Origin: Pseudopyrenochaeta lycopersici
Lineage: Eukaryota; Ascomycota; Dothideomycetes; Pleosporales; Pseudopyrenochaetaceae
Direction: 5' to 3'
DNA length: 64,000 nt
Assembly: GCA_003313425.1 (NCBI GenBank)
Contig: NHZP01000033.1
Location: 1 to 64,000, forward strand
The position numbers and the translations under genes are program-made. Below are positions 1-12,500 of this stretch, piece after piece; within the stretch, counting starts at the first letter, position 1; each line of letters opens with the position of its first letter. A model generated the notes under the pieces. It had not been told where the DNA came from. It searched no databases and saw only the letters and a program-made list of their open reading frames with translations.

Positions 1-1723
1 ATGTAAAGATTATATCTTTTTATAAGCTTTTAAGTTATAAATAGCTCTATCTTATAGAGCGTATAAAACTATCTAAGATTAAATCTTAAAGCACTTAAAT
101 AGAGCGAGTAACTATAGAGTTACAGCTGTTTCTAGTTTCTAAGATAAACTATTAAGGACTCTTAAAATTCTTAGTTAAAAGTTAATATAGAGTAATAACC
201 TAGGTTATTACTTTATAACTCCTCTTTACCCCTCTTACCCCTCGCTTATAAATCTAATTTATAAGCATAGAAGGATATTTTATCTTTTATTAGTTAGTTA
301 TAGTTTAGCTTAGTAATCTTATTTTATGTCTATAAAAGTAGGGCTTACCTCTACTTTTATTCTGCACCTAGCAACAATAAAATATATTTTATTATTACCT
401 CTTACTTAATCCTTATTAAGGTTACGCTTCTTACTTATATATTATATAAGCAGAATTACTATATATAGCTAGTAGCTAGGTCCTACTATATATAGGAGGA
501 AGTCTATTGTATCTTTATCTATCCTACTATTATAAGATATATATTATAGTACTAGTCTACTTTAGTACTAGCTTAAATCTATTTATAGATTTAACCTTAC
601 CTCCCTCGAAGACTTCCTTACAGTATACTCCAGTAATGGATATTTACTAGTAATTACTATTTACTTTACTATTTTAATAGTAAAATAGTAAATAAAATAG
701 TAATTACTAGTAAACTATAAATAGTAAATAAATATAAAATTAGAATACATCTATTATATCTTTCTACTTACTTAATAGTTTATTATAGTAGGAATATAAA
801 CTATCTTTATATATAATATACTATAAAGTTAATTATATTATAACCTTAATAAAACTATAAAAACTTCTTAATTATTATATTACTACTAAATCTAACTTAT
901 TATATTAAGTAAAATCTTAATAATAATATAGCTAAGTCTTAATAAAATACTAGCTATCTATAAATCTATTTAAAAAGGCTATTTCTTCTAAAGGAGAATC
1001 TATAAACTCTTTAAATAAATCTCTTTCTTTTAACTTAATTTTATTAAAAGCTTCTTTTTCTTCTTTTAAGTAAAATATATTATTAAAATAATTTAAAGTA
1101 TCTAAGAAAAAGATATTACTCCTAAAGAAATATTTTTTATAAAAAGTAGTATATATACTACTAGTTATTAGCTGTTTTCTTCGGCTTATCTCTTTATAAC
1201 TATAATAGGTAGTACTAGTAAATTACTTAATTAAATCTAGTATATAGTAGTATAATATATATAAATATAAAAATATATAAGTAGATAGAAAATAGAGAAG
1301 TTTAAGAGGTACCTGAGGTAGTATACTAACTATAATATAGAGCCTTTTATATAAGTTATAAGCTATTCTTTTACTTTTTAAGAAATAGTAATTACTAGTT
1401 TACTATTTAGTGAAATAGTAATTACTATTTTACTATAATTACTATTTTTGCCTATCACTGCCTATAATTATCTTAATATTCCTTCTTTTTACGTTATAGG
1501 CGCTTAGTTCTTAATACTACGTCCTTAAGAAATTAATCTCTTAAATCTAGCTATATAGCTCGCACTGCTAATAACTAGCCTCTTAATATTACTTATCTAA
1601 ATAGTAATATTGACTACGTTAGAAGAGCGGGCTTAATTAGAAGTACTAGATTCTAACTAGTAACTAACTAATAAGAGGAATATCTAGTCTAACTCTAAGT
1701 AGAAATTCTATCTACTTATAATG
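1..1723 (-). repeat. Degenerate repeat left of the gag-protease element
   Basis: This is heavily mutated AT-rich sequence. On the minus strand between about 1100 and 600 a protein-like, Lys/Glu/Phe-rich reading frame can be followed through stops, which suggests a decayed coding repeat, but I could not assign it to a family. It does not obviously continue the Gypsy integrase that ends at 5813. It contains two AT-rich inverted repeats, listed separately. Confidence 0.4.
643..714. repeat. Nested AT-rich inverted repeat (hairpin)
   Basis: A perfect 20-bp outer arm (643-662) pairs with 695-714, and an inner 12-bp arm (665-676) pairs with 681-692 around a 4-nt loop. The arms are built from TACTAGTAATTACTATT-like words. 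A related arm pair, 1384-1397 with 1416-1429, uses the same word. It could be a miniature palindromic element or a chance product of TA saturation. Confidence 0.6.
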
Positions 1724-2099
1724 TGCCGTTGCACAGGGTACCTAGGCAATCAGGTGATGATAGGTTTCCTTTGTCAGCGAAATTTGGTGATAAGACTTGG
1801 AGATGCGAGAGATCTTAACATCATGCACCAAACGTGATGCACCATGCACCACACACCACGATAATTCACTTCAAACTGAGATTTTGCAAAGTAGCTAGTG
1901 CATTAGCTACGTCAATTCAATAAGATTTCAGACTATTTTATTTATTACTTTTAATTAGGCTCTATACTTACCTTCGTTTCTAGCAGACTGGCACAGGCAG
2001 GGCTGCTCCTGTTATTCACGCACGTTCAATTCTAACGTTACCTCTTATTTACAACACTAGAACTACGGGATTATGCTAAACTACCTTATTAACTCTACA
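1724..2099 (+). repeat. 5' LTR of the gag-protease element
   Basis: A direct repeat of about 376 bp, nearly identical to 5451-5812. It has 14 extra bases around the ATGCACC repeats near 1830. The other differences I noticed are almost all transitions, for example CACAGG versus CATAGG and CTAGGC versus CTGGGC. Confidence 0.85.
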
Positions 2100-2699
2100 A
2101 ATAATAGCGAAGCCTAAGGGGCATAACAGTCTATTCTAGTTAGGCTATAGCTAATAAGAGTAGAAAGAGCCTACATAGCATTAAACTGTTAACGTTAAAA
2201 ACACAAATATAAGAGCACTATATTGCGATACAGAGATTATAGGATTACCTAGAAAGAGCTAGGTGTCTGTTTAACCCTAACAAACCTTTAAGAGGGATAG
2301 CGCTATTACGGCTAGCCTTTAGAACCTTTAAGAGGGATAGCGCTGCTACAGCCACCCCCTCTACATTTTTAGAGCTAAGAGTTAACAGGGACTAGCTCTA
2401 TTAAGGCTGTATCCTTATTATCTTACTATAATAAATTAAGACTTCCTATAAGATAAGCGGAAGCTAACTTAGTAGCAGGACAAGAAGAAGACAAATAAGA
2501 ATAAGATAATAGAAAATAAAAACAAGAATAACTATAAATAATTAGGAAATAATTTAGAAGTAGTACAGTATTAGATTTTAGTTAATTATTAGCGTTAGTA
2601 AGGAACTGCCTAGTAGTTACAGTCTCCTTATTTAGTTATACTAAAGGGCTGCAGCAGCCTATTTAGGATTCAGCCTTTAGCTATCCTTATAGCTGAATT

Positions 2700-5463
2700 A
2701 ACACCAGATTCGCTGTTATTTAGATTATATCTTACGCCTACTATTAAGGTTATTAAAAAACACACTATAGATACTAGTAAAGTACTTATACCTATAAGGC
2801 TAGTAAGGAAAGACTTTCTATTTATAGGAAAAGACGTTACTAAGTTCCTAGATAACTTTAATTACTAGGCAGATAATAACAGCTATAATAACTATTAAAA
2901 GATAAGAATCCTTCTAGATTTCTATAACACTATATATAGAAGCTTTATTAAGACAATAAGGCTATATAGGGTACTAGACTAGAAGAAGCTTTAAGAAGTA
3001 ATAAAAGAGTATTAGCACGATTAAGATATAGCTTAACGCATAGGAATATAAGCGTTCCTAGAGACCTATATTTCTAAGACGTTAAGAAAATTCCTAGGGC
3101 TATCTAAGTATTTAACTAACTTTGCAGCGTATAGTAATACTTATATTAAGATAGGCTAGCTGCATAGGACAGAGGCTAGCTTCTTTTTCGCTAGAGGCCT
3201 TCTAAGAGAAGACTAAGATATAATCTTTATCTATATATATAAAGAACTAATTCTAGATAAGCTAGAGAGTTTTAATATTAAGAAGATTTATACGTATCTT
3301 AAGCGCGTGTACTGCTAAAGAGAGGGGATAAAATAGATATCCCTTAGCTATACAGAAAGAGAGGCTAAGCTTACACACTAGATCCTAGATTAAGAAAAGA
3401 AAATATTAATAGCTAAGTAGCTAAAAGACGCAGTTAATAAGTATAAGAAAAGCAAAGTTTAAGAGGAAGCTAGGCCTGCTCTTCTACTTAGTGTAGATCT
3501 AGAGGTTTAAGACTTTATTTTAGCTCTTAGCAACTAAAAGATTAGCCTAGCTAAGGTTAATAAGATAATAGTTTATCCTAAACTAGGTTAGATTCTAAGG
3601 AACCTAGCTACCTACGCGTACTTTATTAGCTAAGTTGTCTTAAGAGATAATACTAAGTAGCTACTATTAGAAAGGAATAATAGCTCTTATATAATAACAG
3701 CTCCTTATAACTTAAATCCTTAGTAAGGCGTAATTACTATCTAAGGCCGTGAATATTAAAATACTTATAATATATACAACCTCCCTAGTTATATTACTAG
3801 AGAATATAAGCTATATTAGCTGCTTTTATATGTTAGCTAGATTAGCTTTAAGTAGAATAGAGAAGTTAGATATAAGACTTACTATTTTAGTCTTTTGTAT
3901 AAGAAATTAGAGTAAATCTAAGGAACTGCACCCTAAACGCTATAGCTCTATTAGTTAAAATAGAAAATTTAAGAGTATTATAGAGTTACTAATAATATCC
4001 TAGATTAGCTAGTATTAGTAGTGTGTCTAGAGAAGTTTAATAGAGTAGACTTAAGGCCTACTTAATATTAAAAGCTTAGACTACTAGCTACGCAGTAATA
4101 GAAGGTAGTTAGTCCTAATATAAATATAATTATAGAAGATAGATATAGTAGGGCAGCTATAAGCCTAGCTAAGGATCTTCTAAACTTTTAAAATATTAGG
4201 ATATTACTAAGAAGCTTAACTAAGGCGTGTTTTACCCTTAATAAGGTTACATCTTAGGATATTATTCTTAGTACTTTTAAGGAAAGAGTAGTAAATACTA
4301 GCTTAACTTATATAGTAACACGCTCTTAAACGCGTTAGAATATTAGGAAAGATCTAGTTCTTAAGAAAGTTAGGTAGAGTAAAGTTTAGAAGTAAGCTTC
4401 TACTAAACCTCCTTATTCTAAGTAACTAAAGTAAGTTATAATTAAGGACTATTATATACCTGCTATAAGAGGTAATACTATATTTAAACTAATAGATATT
4501 AAGGAATTTAAATAAGTAGAGCTAATTCTATTTACTAGTTAAGCTTATAATAAGCTATTCTCTCTAATATAGCCTCTAGATAATAATAGAAACTTTTAAG
4601 ATTTAAAAGCTAAGCCTAAATTTATTAGTTAGAATAAGAAAAAGAAGAACTAGAATAACAGCCTTACTAATACAGAGCTCTATTATTTACTAGGCCTGTA
4701 TCTAAACTATATTACTACTACTATGCTACGTTAGGAGGTGCGTAGTGTAACTTTTAGGGACCTTATAAGCTAATATTAGCTTTAAAAATAAGTTAGAAAT
4801 ATATTAAAAGCGATTAATAAGCCTGCCGTGTTGTTAGCTAGCGTGAACGCTATAGAATTAAGTATTAGGCTAGCTAGCTAATTAGTAATCGCTAGGTTAG
4901 CTAAGCGAGACCTGCTAAAACCTAATTAGCTAACACTATAGTGCCTTACCCTATATAACCCCGCGTCTACCTAAGTTATTAGGGATGTTTAGAGGCATTT
5001 TTCTAATAAAGAAAAGGTTAAATTAAATTAATTAGAGACTGTTAGTCTTAAAAAAGGACTAAATTTAGGGCTTAACTTAATATAATTTAGGACTTTTAAT
5101 ACCTAAACTAGGCATAAAGTCCTAAGAATATATAATACTTAGCATAAAGCTTTAGTTAATCCTACTAAACAGGAAGCTATAATAATTTAAAAGAAGATAG
5201 GCATAGCCTACGTATAGTGTAACCTTCTAACCTGCTAGGCCTTATTTAATAGGCATGTAGTAAAGTGTCTTATTAACACTAGCGCACAGATAAACCTTTT
5301 AAGATACAGTGCGGCTAAGGCATTAAAGCTTACATATGAAGACTATGAGCAAGGTAGCTCGCATTAAGATAGAGTAGTTACTGCGAATGGAAGCACTGAT
5401 CCATTTGTAGGAACTGCGTGGAGTGTCCCAGTCGAAGTAGGGGAGGTTTATGCCGTTGCATAG
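2700..5463 (+). pseudogene. Degraded gag and retropepsin-like reading frame
   Basis: Read through the stops, the plus strand gives a gag-like protein from about 2700 to 5100. Most stops lie where TGG or CAG codons would have become TAG or TAA. A protease-like stretch follows at about 5200-5463. Its active-site triplet reads N-T-S where retropepsins have D-T-G, both changes being G to A. The last 150 bases before the LTR are an open, well-preserved frame. The gag boundary is approximate, and I could not define a nucleocapsid zinc knuckle. It cannot make a working protein. Confidence 0.6.
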
Positions 5464-5812
5464 GGTACCTGGGCAATTAGGTGATAATAGGTTTCCTTTG
5501 TCAGCGAAATTTGGTGATAAGACTTGGAGATGCGAGAGATCTCAACATCATGCACCATGCACCACACACCACGATAATTCACTTCAAAACTGAGATTTTG
5601 CAAAGTAGCTAGTGCATTAGCTACGTCAATTCAATAAGATTTCAGACCATTTTGTTTATTACTTTTAATCAGGCTCCATACTTACCTTCGTTTCTAGCAG
5701 ACTGCACAGGCAGGGCTGCTCCTGTTATTCACGCACGTTTAATTCCAACGTTACCTCTCATTCACAACACCAGAACTGCGGGATTGTGCCGAACCACCTT
5801 GTTAACTCCACA
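5451..5812 (+). repeat. 3' LTR of the gag-protease element
   Basis: The second LTR copy, about 362 bp, starts TGCCGTTGCA and ends at the CCACA of 5808-5812. It is slightly less mutated than the 5' copy. The protease reading frame of the interior runs into it and stops at TAG 5461-5463. Confidence 0.85.
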
Positions 5813-6028
5813 TTATTAGATAATTACTTCTTATAATTCTTTAGGTACTTTAGATATAATTATTATAGTGTTATTTAATAACTTATTAGGTCTTAAGCTT
5901 CTATCCTAATTTACTTAAAGAATAGTATTACTAACTATTACTTTTATTCCTGTAATATCTAATCTATAGCTAAGAGTATTAGCTCTACTATTATTCTTTC
6001 TTAGTATATATATAATCTTAAACTTATA

Positions 6029-7384
6029 CAGTCACAGGACAAAAGTCTGTTCGCCAAGGAGGTTAGCGTCCCTATCACCACTTAAACCCTCAACTTCAAA
6101 GCACTATAACATCACGTAGGATAGACTAAACTAGACAATTTTTAGCGCAAATTAATCGCAATACACTTAATATTTAGTCTGGTAGCCCTGTGCAAGTCTT
6201 ACAGCGTCAAGGCGGTGTAGCATGCTAGTAATCAGCTTGCGGATCAGTAAGTCGGGGATAGCTGCCCACGCCTCCAATAACCCCATTTCAAAGCGATCCC
6301 AGTCATCTTCAGACTCTCCCATATAATCAAACTCAGGGTGGAGCTCATAAACCTTCTGTTTGAGTGCCCACCAGAGATGTTCAATTAGGTTAAGGTCTGG
6401 AGAATATAGTAGGAAGTCAACTGTCCATACGCCGTGAACCTCCAACTACTCCTTTAAGAGAGCAGCAGTATAGATACGTAAGTTATCCTGCATAAACCTC
6501 TCGCCAGCTCTATATTAAGGCAATAGGCCTTCCTCAAGGGCCTAAGTATAACTCCATGCGCTATAGCCTTTACGTCGTGCTGATAGATCGCAGGTCATAA
6601 TTACTAGAGGACTACGCCCAACACGACCCCCTGCAGTCATCCATATTAACGCCCACACCATACGAGCAGATTAGCGAGCAGTAGTAACCTCATCTATCAT
6701 CTCATGCCTCCATTTCTTATCAGGTAATCGCCATACCCATGGTGTGTCGTGGCCAGAGCCTCGGGCGATTAAGCACTCGTCGCTGAACCTAAAGACTGTC
6801 CTCTGCCAATTAAAGCTATGCCAATCTGCAGCAAACTTAAGACGTAAAATTGCTGTAGCTCTATTAATTTTTAGTCTGCGCTTTGCTCTGAACTTATGTA
6901 ATCCAGCTTTAAGGAGGGTACGTTAAATAGTCTTCTTTGATACATAGGGGGTAGCTTCATCAGCTACCCACATGCCAGCCTCTTCAAGGAGCTTGCGGTA
7001 CTCAATTTTTAGGAACTTTCTAGCAAGGCGAAGCAGCTTACGATAATCGCGCCTAGTTAAAATAGGTGGACGGCCCATCCAAGGGCGCGAGGTGTTGCTG
7101 GTAGTAGCCTCCCATCGTTGTATTATCTTCTAAACGCAGCGTTGCGAACAGCCAAGAGTCTCTGCGATTTCCTTAGTCCGCACACCCGCCTCTTTCTAGG
7201 CTAGAACATAATTACGCTGGCTTTCTGATAGTTCACCTCCCTGCATTCGATTACCACTAATTTCTGTGCCAAAAGCTCTCATTTTAATGTAGTTATGTTG
7301 AGTTGGAGAAGCAGTGGTTCTGCGCGTTCGCGTGTTGTTGTTCTGGCACGTGCGCGACGCGAACAAACTTTTGTCCTAGTACTG
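6029..7384 (-). mobile_element. Tc1/mariner-type DNA transposon (copy 1)
   Basis: The ends are terminal inverted repeats: 6029 onward reads CAGTCACAGGACAAAAGTCT, and the complement of the right end reads CAGTACTAGGACAAAAGTTT. Both sides carry the TA target duplication (6027-6028 and 7385-7386). The length of 1356 bp is typical of the superfamily. The element interrupts the Gypsy RNase H/integrase junction. It is clearly less AT-mutated than its surroundings. Confidence 0.88.
6167..7290 (-). pseudogene. Tc1/mariner transposase, RIP-disrupted
   Basis: The C-terminal third is open from 6445 down to the stop at 6167 and contains the DDE-family signature Y-S-P-D-L-N-x-I-E-H-L-W followed by a Leu-Lys helix. 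Just upstream, after an in-frame stop, the Q-D-N block of the second catalytic Asp is visible (about 6490-6510). Further upstream (7300-6700) are helix-turn-helix-like segments with several stops at former Trp/Gln codons. The gene is inactive as written, but the 92-residue end is undisturbed. Confidence 0.82.
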
Positions 7385-9319
7385 TATTATCTTAATATTT
7401 TAGCCTATCTAACTTATCTTTAGTTTAAATCTTTAGTAGTAGTAAAATTAACTAAGTTCTTATAATCTATAAATATTATAAGATCTAAGCAGCTTTTTAT
7501 ATAGATTTACTAGTAGTTAAAGGCGTTAATAATTACTATAAGCTCTTTATTATATATTATATTACTCTTCTAAGTCTATAAATTTCCTAGAGTAGTAAGT
7601 AATTAGGTACTATTTCTTATTATATTCTTATTTAGCTATTACTCTTAGTATAAAGTCTAAAGTATCTATCTTAAACTATAAAGGTTCTCTTATTTAGAAT
7701 ATAATTAGTACTAGTAGTATAATATAGGCTTCTTTAAGTATCTAGAATACTTTTCTTTATTTATTTCTTTATTCTTATTTTATTTTTTTCTTTATAAGTT
7801 TAGTAAGTAAGATAGATTTTTTAGAGAAGTCCTTAATAAACTATTAGTTAAAGTTAATAAATCTTATAAATAACTATATATCTTTAACTATTTTAGGTTT
7901 AGGCTATTCTTTAACTACTCTTATTTTTTCTTTACTTATCTTTACTTTATATATACTTACTATATATCTTAAGAATTTAACTTCTTTTTTATAGAACTTA
8001 TATTTCTTAAGTTTAAGTAGTAACCTAAATCTTCTTAAGTAAGTAAGAACTATTTTAATATACTTAATATATTCTTATAGATTATTAGAGTATATAAAGA
8101 TATTATTAAAGTATATAATAATAAATATATCTAAGTATTCTCTTAATATATTATTAATAAGTACCTAGTATATAGCTAGTACGTTAGTAAGACTAAAAAG
8201 TATTACTATATACTTATAGTAGCTATAGCGTATTCTAAATATAGTCTTTTATTCTTTACTTTCTTTTATATAAATAAGGTTATATACTCTTCTTAAGTCT
8301 AATACTATAAAAACTTTTATAAAGACTAGTTAATCTTATAGCTCTACTATATTTAGTAAAAAGTATTAATTCTTTATTATAATATTATTAAGTTTCTAAT
8401 AGTTAATATATAATCTTAGCTTCTTATTCTTTTTTAGTATAAATAATATAGGATATTTTACTAGTAACTATAATTCTCTAATAAATCTTTTTTTTAAGTT
8501 TATCTTAATATATTTATATAAGATTTTAAGTTCTTTTTCTAATAAACTATAGATTAGGCTAAAAGTTAGTTACTTTCTTTCTTATAGGATTATCTTATAA
8601 TCCTAAAGTTAATACTTAAGTAATACTTTTATACTTATTTTTTCTTAAAAGAGTAACTTATATTCTTTATACTTATTAGGGATTACTAGAGTTACGCTTT
8701 ACTCTTTAACTCTAGCTTATTAGTCTAAGAGCCTCCTATTAGTACTTACTAAGTTAGACTCTTATATCTTAAGGTTATCCTTATTTAAAGTAAGAATTCT
8801 TATTATTATCTTCTTATCTACCTAGGTACTTAGCTATAGCGTAGGCTTACTTATAGTTGCGTTTATTCTATAGTATCTAAATAAGAACTTTTTCTTTTTC
8901 TAATTTATTTCTAGACTATATTCTCTTAACTATAGGAGTTTTAGTATTATATTATACTATAATAAACTAAAAACGTCTAGGTTAATTGTTTCCTTATAGT
9001 TCTAGATAATAAGTTATATATTTTATACTTTATATATAATTATAGACTCTAATAGTACTAGTTATCTATTAGCTACTATTAATAGATATAGTACTATTTT
9101 TAATAATAAGATAAGACTAGCTTATTCTATTACTTGCGTAGAAATATAGCTCTATTATACTCTAGAATCTACTAGTACCTTTATCTAGCTTCTATTAAGC
9201 TTAATATTTAGCTTAAGAAGTTCTTATACGCCTATTACGTATAAAGTTTATAATTCTTACTTATTAGTAGGCGTAATTCTAAAAAAGATTCTTCTTAATA
9301 CTTATTTAGTATCTTAATA

Positions 9320-9442
9320 TGTTGGCGGGCAGCAGGCAGGAGGAACTAGGTTGATTCCTATCAAATAAGACATAAGGGAACTATATACCCTGTGGATGCT
9401 TATATAACAGAGCACGTGAGGAGCTAACCGTGTTGGCTAACA
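9320..9442 (-). repeat. Copia 3' LTR (left copy)
   Basis: A 123-bp LTR flanked on its left by the target duplication TAATA (9315-9319) and on its right by the C7 run that is the polypurine tract of the minus-strand element. Confidence 0.92.
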
Positions 9443-9559
9443 CACCCCCCCAGCTTGAGTGAATGAAGAGCAACGAAAGCTATAAATGAGTGTCCTTAAG
9501 CGTCTGCCTCTACTGTAGTTGGTAGTCCCACCCCCCCAGGTCCTGCAGACTGAGAGCAG

Positions 9560-12500
9560 TACTCTCTAATTCCTCTCGAATCCTTGATAGGTCACTTAGT
9601 CCTAGCTAGCGTACGAAGTCAGCGTGCTTCTGTCGACTAAGGATCTTTGTAAGGCTATCAGCTAGCATCTCTGTAGTAGCCTTCCAGTCTACCTGCAGTC
9701 TACCTTCTGCTACCTCCTAACGTAACCAATAATAATGTACGTCCACATGCTTTAGCTTCGTCTGAAGCTTATTAACTGCCTTTGTTACGATTAAGACAGT
9801 CTGCTAGTTATTACACTATAGTGCTAGTGTAAACTTAGAGTTAAATTAAATAGCTTAAAAGAAGCGTTACTACTATTCTATCTCTAATTCTGTAAGGGAT
9901 AAAGATAGTAGCTTAGCCTTAGTAGTTGATTTTATAACTAATTATTAGACTATTACCTTCTAGTTAATAGGCAGTCTATATAGTTTAAAGATGTAGCCTT
10001 AAGAGCTTTAGTAAGTTTTAGGCTGTAAAGGCCGCATCTAATATACTATAAAAGAGAGGTTCTTAGTCTAGCTCCTGCTAAGCTAGTAATATAATACTAG
10101 TTATGCTGTACTAGATATTCCCTAACGCTCAAATAGCTAGGTGCTTTATACCTATTAGGTATCTCTATATATAGTTAGCAGCGTGTAGGTACTTTTGCCT
10201 TAGATTCTGTAGGTAGCGTGTAAGGATTAAGCGCGCTCTCGCGACGTCTAGTCTCGTTAATATTAATATATACGCTAGTAATTTAACTAGCTGCTAATAC
10301 CTTTATGTTTAAGCAGCACTTAAATCCTCTATTAAAGGCAGGAGGACGTTGTCCCTTAGGGGTACGTCTGGGCATCTTACGCTAGACCTTAAGGTAAACT
10401 TTACTATAATCTTATTAATAAATAAGTCTTATACTAGGTAGATTAATTAAGTAAGCTCCTTACAGATTACACAGATGCTAAGGAACTACTTTAGCTCGCC
10501 TAGCTTACAGATCTTATACGTTCTAAGTATCTATTACTTAAACGTTTAGTAGTAGCTTATATTAAGCAGATAGATAAGGACGACAATATTATCTATATAG
10601 AAAAAGACAATTAGATAGTTATTTATATATAGGCACGGTACTTCTAGTATAGGCCTTAACCTAAGCTTCTTTAAAGTTAATAAGAGCTCCTAGTACTACA
10701 GTAGTAGTGCTTCTTTAAAGCTATAGAGCGCTTGCTAAAGCTTAAGAAGCTTACTAAACTCGTCTGTAAACCCTTTAGGCGTATAATAGTATATCTTACG
10801 TAGTAGTTAAGCGTTAAGAAAGGCGTTTAGGGCGTTAAACTAAAATATCTTTAGGTTAAATACTACTACTAGTACTATAAGAGATTAAAAGACCTTAATA
10901 GCTAACGTTACAGTATACGTCTTACCCTATGCCTCCTGCAGGTCTCCTTATACGTATATACGCGCCTTAAACTTATATAGGTACCCGTCTTTATTAAACT
11001 TATATAAGAACACCTACATTAGGGGTAGAACCTCAGCATCTGCTGTTGTTGCAGTAACCTCTGTACGCTTAAAGTAATCTTTTAACTAGTAGCTGTTAAG
11101 CTCTGCTCGTGCTGCCTCTCTAAACTTAGCACTAAATAGATAATCCTTTACTTCCTTCTATCACTTTAGCGGCTCTAGTAGTTAGTCACGATGTAGCCTT
11201 AACCTAGGCATCTTACCTGCGAGCTTCAAAGGAGCTGTTAGATTTAATACTACTGCGAATGCTCTGTAGTATGTAGCTAGGGCCTAGTTAGCTAGCCTCC
11301 TAGCTCTCTTCCCTTCTATAATGTTACTACTACTTCTAACAGCAGGATTAGCTATCTTTAGTGTATTGTTCTACTAACAATCTAGTACATAGTTATCTGT
11401 ATTACTCTATCCTCTAGGCTACTTAGATAGTAGCTTTTGTGGTTAGCCTCGCCTGCCTGTTGCAGCTGGCCTAAGTAGTCTATCTGGCCTACTTGTGACT
11501 GTAGACGTGTTATCCTCATGATGTGTCTGCAGCTTATTAAGCAGCTGTTCTTAAACCTGTTCCTTAGTGCCTTAATCTTCAGCACTAACTTGTTCTACCG
11601 GCTCTGTAGCTCGGCCTGATTCTCTATTGTCGTCTGCCTCCTGTTAAGGTAGTGCAGTACTACGATCTAATAGTTCTAGTGTTAGTAGAAAGCCCTAGTC
11701 TTTATAGAACTCTGCTACTATATTATTTTTAGCTATCTCTGTAGAACAAGCTGTCTTATCGTTAAGCTAATGCCTCTAGTTCTACAGTATCTCTTAATTA
11801 GCCTCTATCTCCTATACCTAAGGTATATTAAGATAGTTAATATCTTCTCGTATAATAGCTTCTCTCTCAGCTTTCTTATAGTTGTTAAAAAGGCTGTTCT
11901 TCTAAAATATTATGTCTCTTACACGTATTACTTAGCTCTTCTTTAGCAGCTAGATACAGAAGATATTCGTTAAGTTATACCCTATAAGGTATCTTATAAA
12001 TATATAAGACTTAAGCTTATCTACTTTCTTTAGCTTCTTATTTAGGATATAGGCTTTATAGCCTATCTGTAAGAAGTAGGTAACTAAAGGCTGCCTGCTA
12101 TAGACTAGCTTATATAGCGTCTTCTATACAATTAACTTAGTAGGAGTAACATTAATAATTTAAGCTACTATAACTACTAGCTTATTTAACAGTAACTTTA
12201 GTAGTCCTGCCTTAATTTAAAGTAATCTTACTCTTATTATAATTACGTTCCCTACTTACTCTGCAGCTTCTAGCTGTTTAAGCGTGTTAGGGGCTTAAAG
12301 CTTAACCTTAAGGCTAGCCTGCCTCGCGATCTTATAGAGCTGTAAGCTATATCTGCGATCGCTGTTAACCTTAAGAACAACAACAGTATGTCTATACTAG
12401 CGTTTAATCTTATTTATTAGCGCTTGCAACGCTACTATTACGACAGGTAGTATTTTATTAGTAAGAGTCGTCGCCTTATACTACCTTAAGAACTCGCATA

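Larger units (their letters stand above)
1724..5812 (+). mobile_element. Non-autonomous LTR retrotransposon (gag-protease only), RIP-degraded
   Basis: Two long direct repeats (1724-2099 and 5451-5812) start with TGCCGTTGCA and end with CTCCACA or its mutated form, giving the TG...CA ends of LTRs. The purine-rich run GTAGGGGAGG just before the second copy is a plausible polypurine tract and sets the plus orientation. The roughly 3.35-kb interior shows a degraded gag-like frame and a retropepsin-like segment, but I saw no reverse transcriptase, RNase H or integrase. It is therefore best called a gag-containing non-autonomous element. The flanks (TAATG left, TTATT right) do not form a clean target duplication. 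Confidence 0.72.
5813..9260 (-). pseudogene. Degraded Gypsy pol (protease, RT, RNase H, integrase-proximal), split by a mariner element
   Basis: On the minus strand four landmarks can be read through stops. A D-S-x protease-like active site with downstream sequence lies near 9000-9190. The RT catalytic block, family form YLDDI-I-YS, lies near 8040-8150 with Asp changed to Asn and is followed by a remnant of the E-H-I-K-H-V/I helix. RNase H, with YNKEL...DYKNL-FTTTK, lies at about 7430-7565. A frame equivalent to the K-E-N-x-R-A-D-A-L-S-R signature between RNase H and integrase lies at 5880-6026, across the mariner insertion. The Asp-to-Asn and Gly-to-Arg changes are G to A. Confidence 0.8.

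Noticed and set aside
1719..5817. Target-site duplication for the gag-protease LTR element
   Set aside because: The flanks TAATG and TTATT do not match, and allowing shifts of the LTR boundary does not give a convincing 5-bp repeat.
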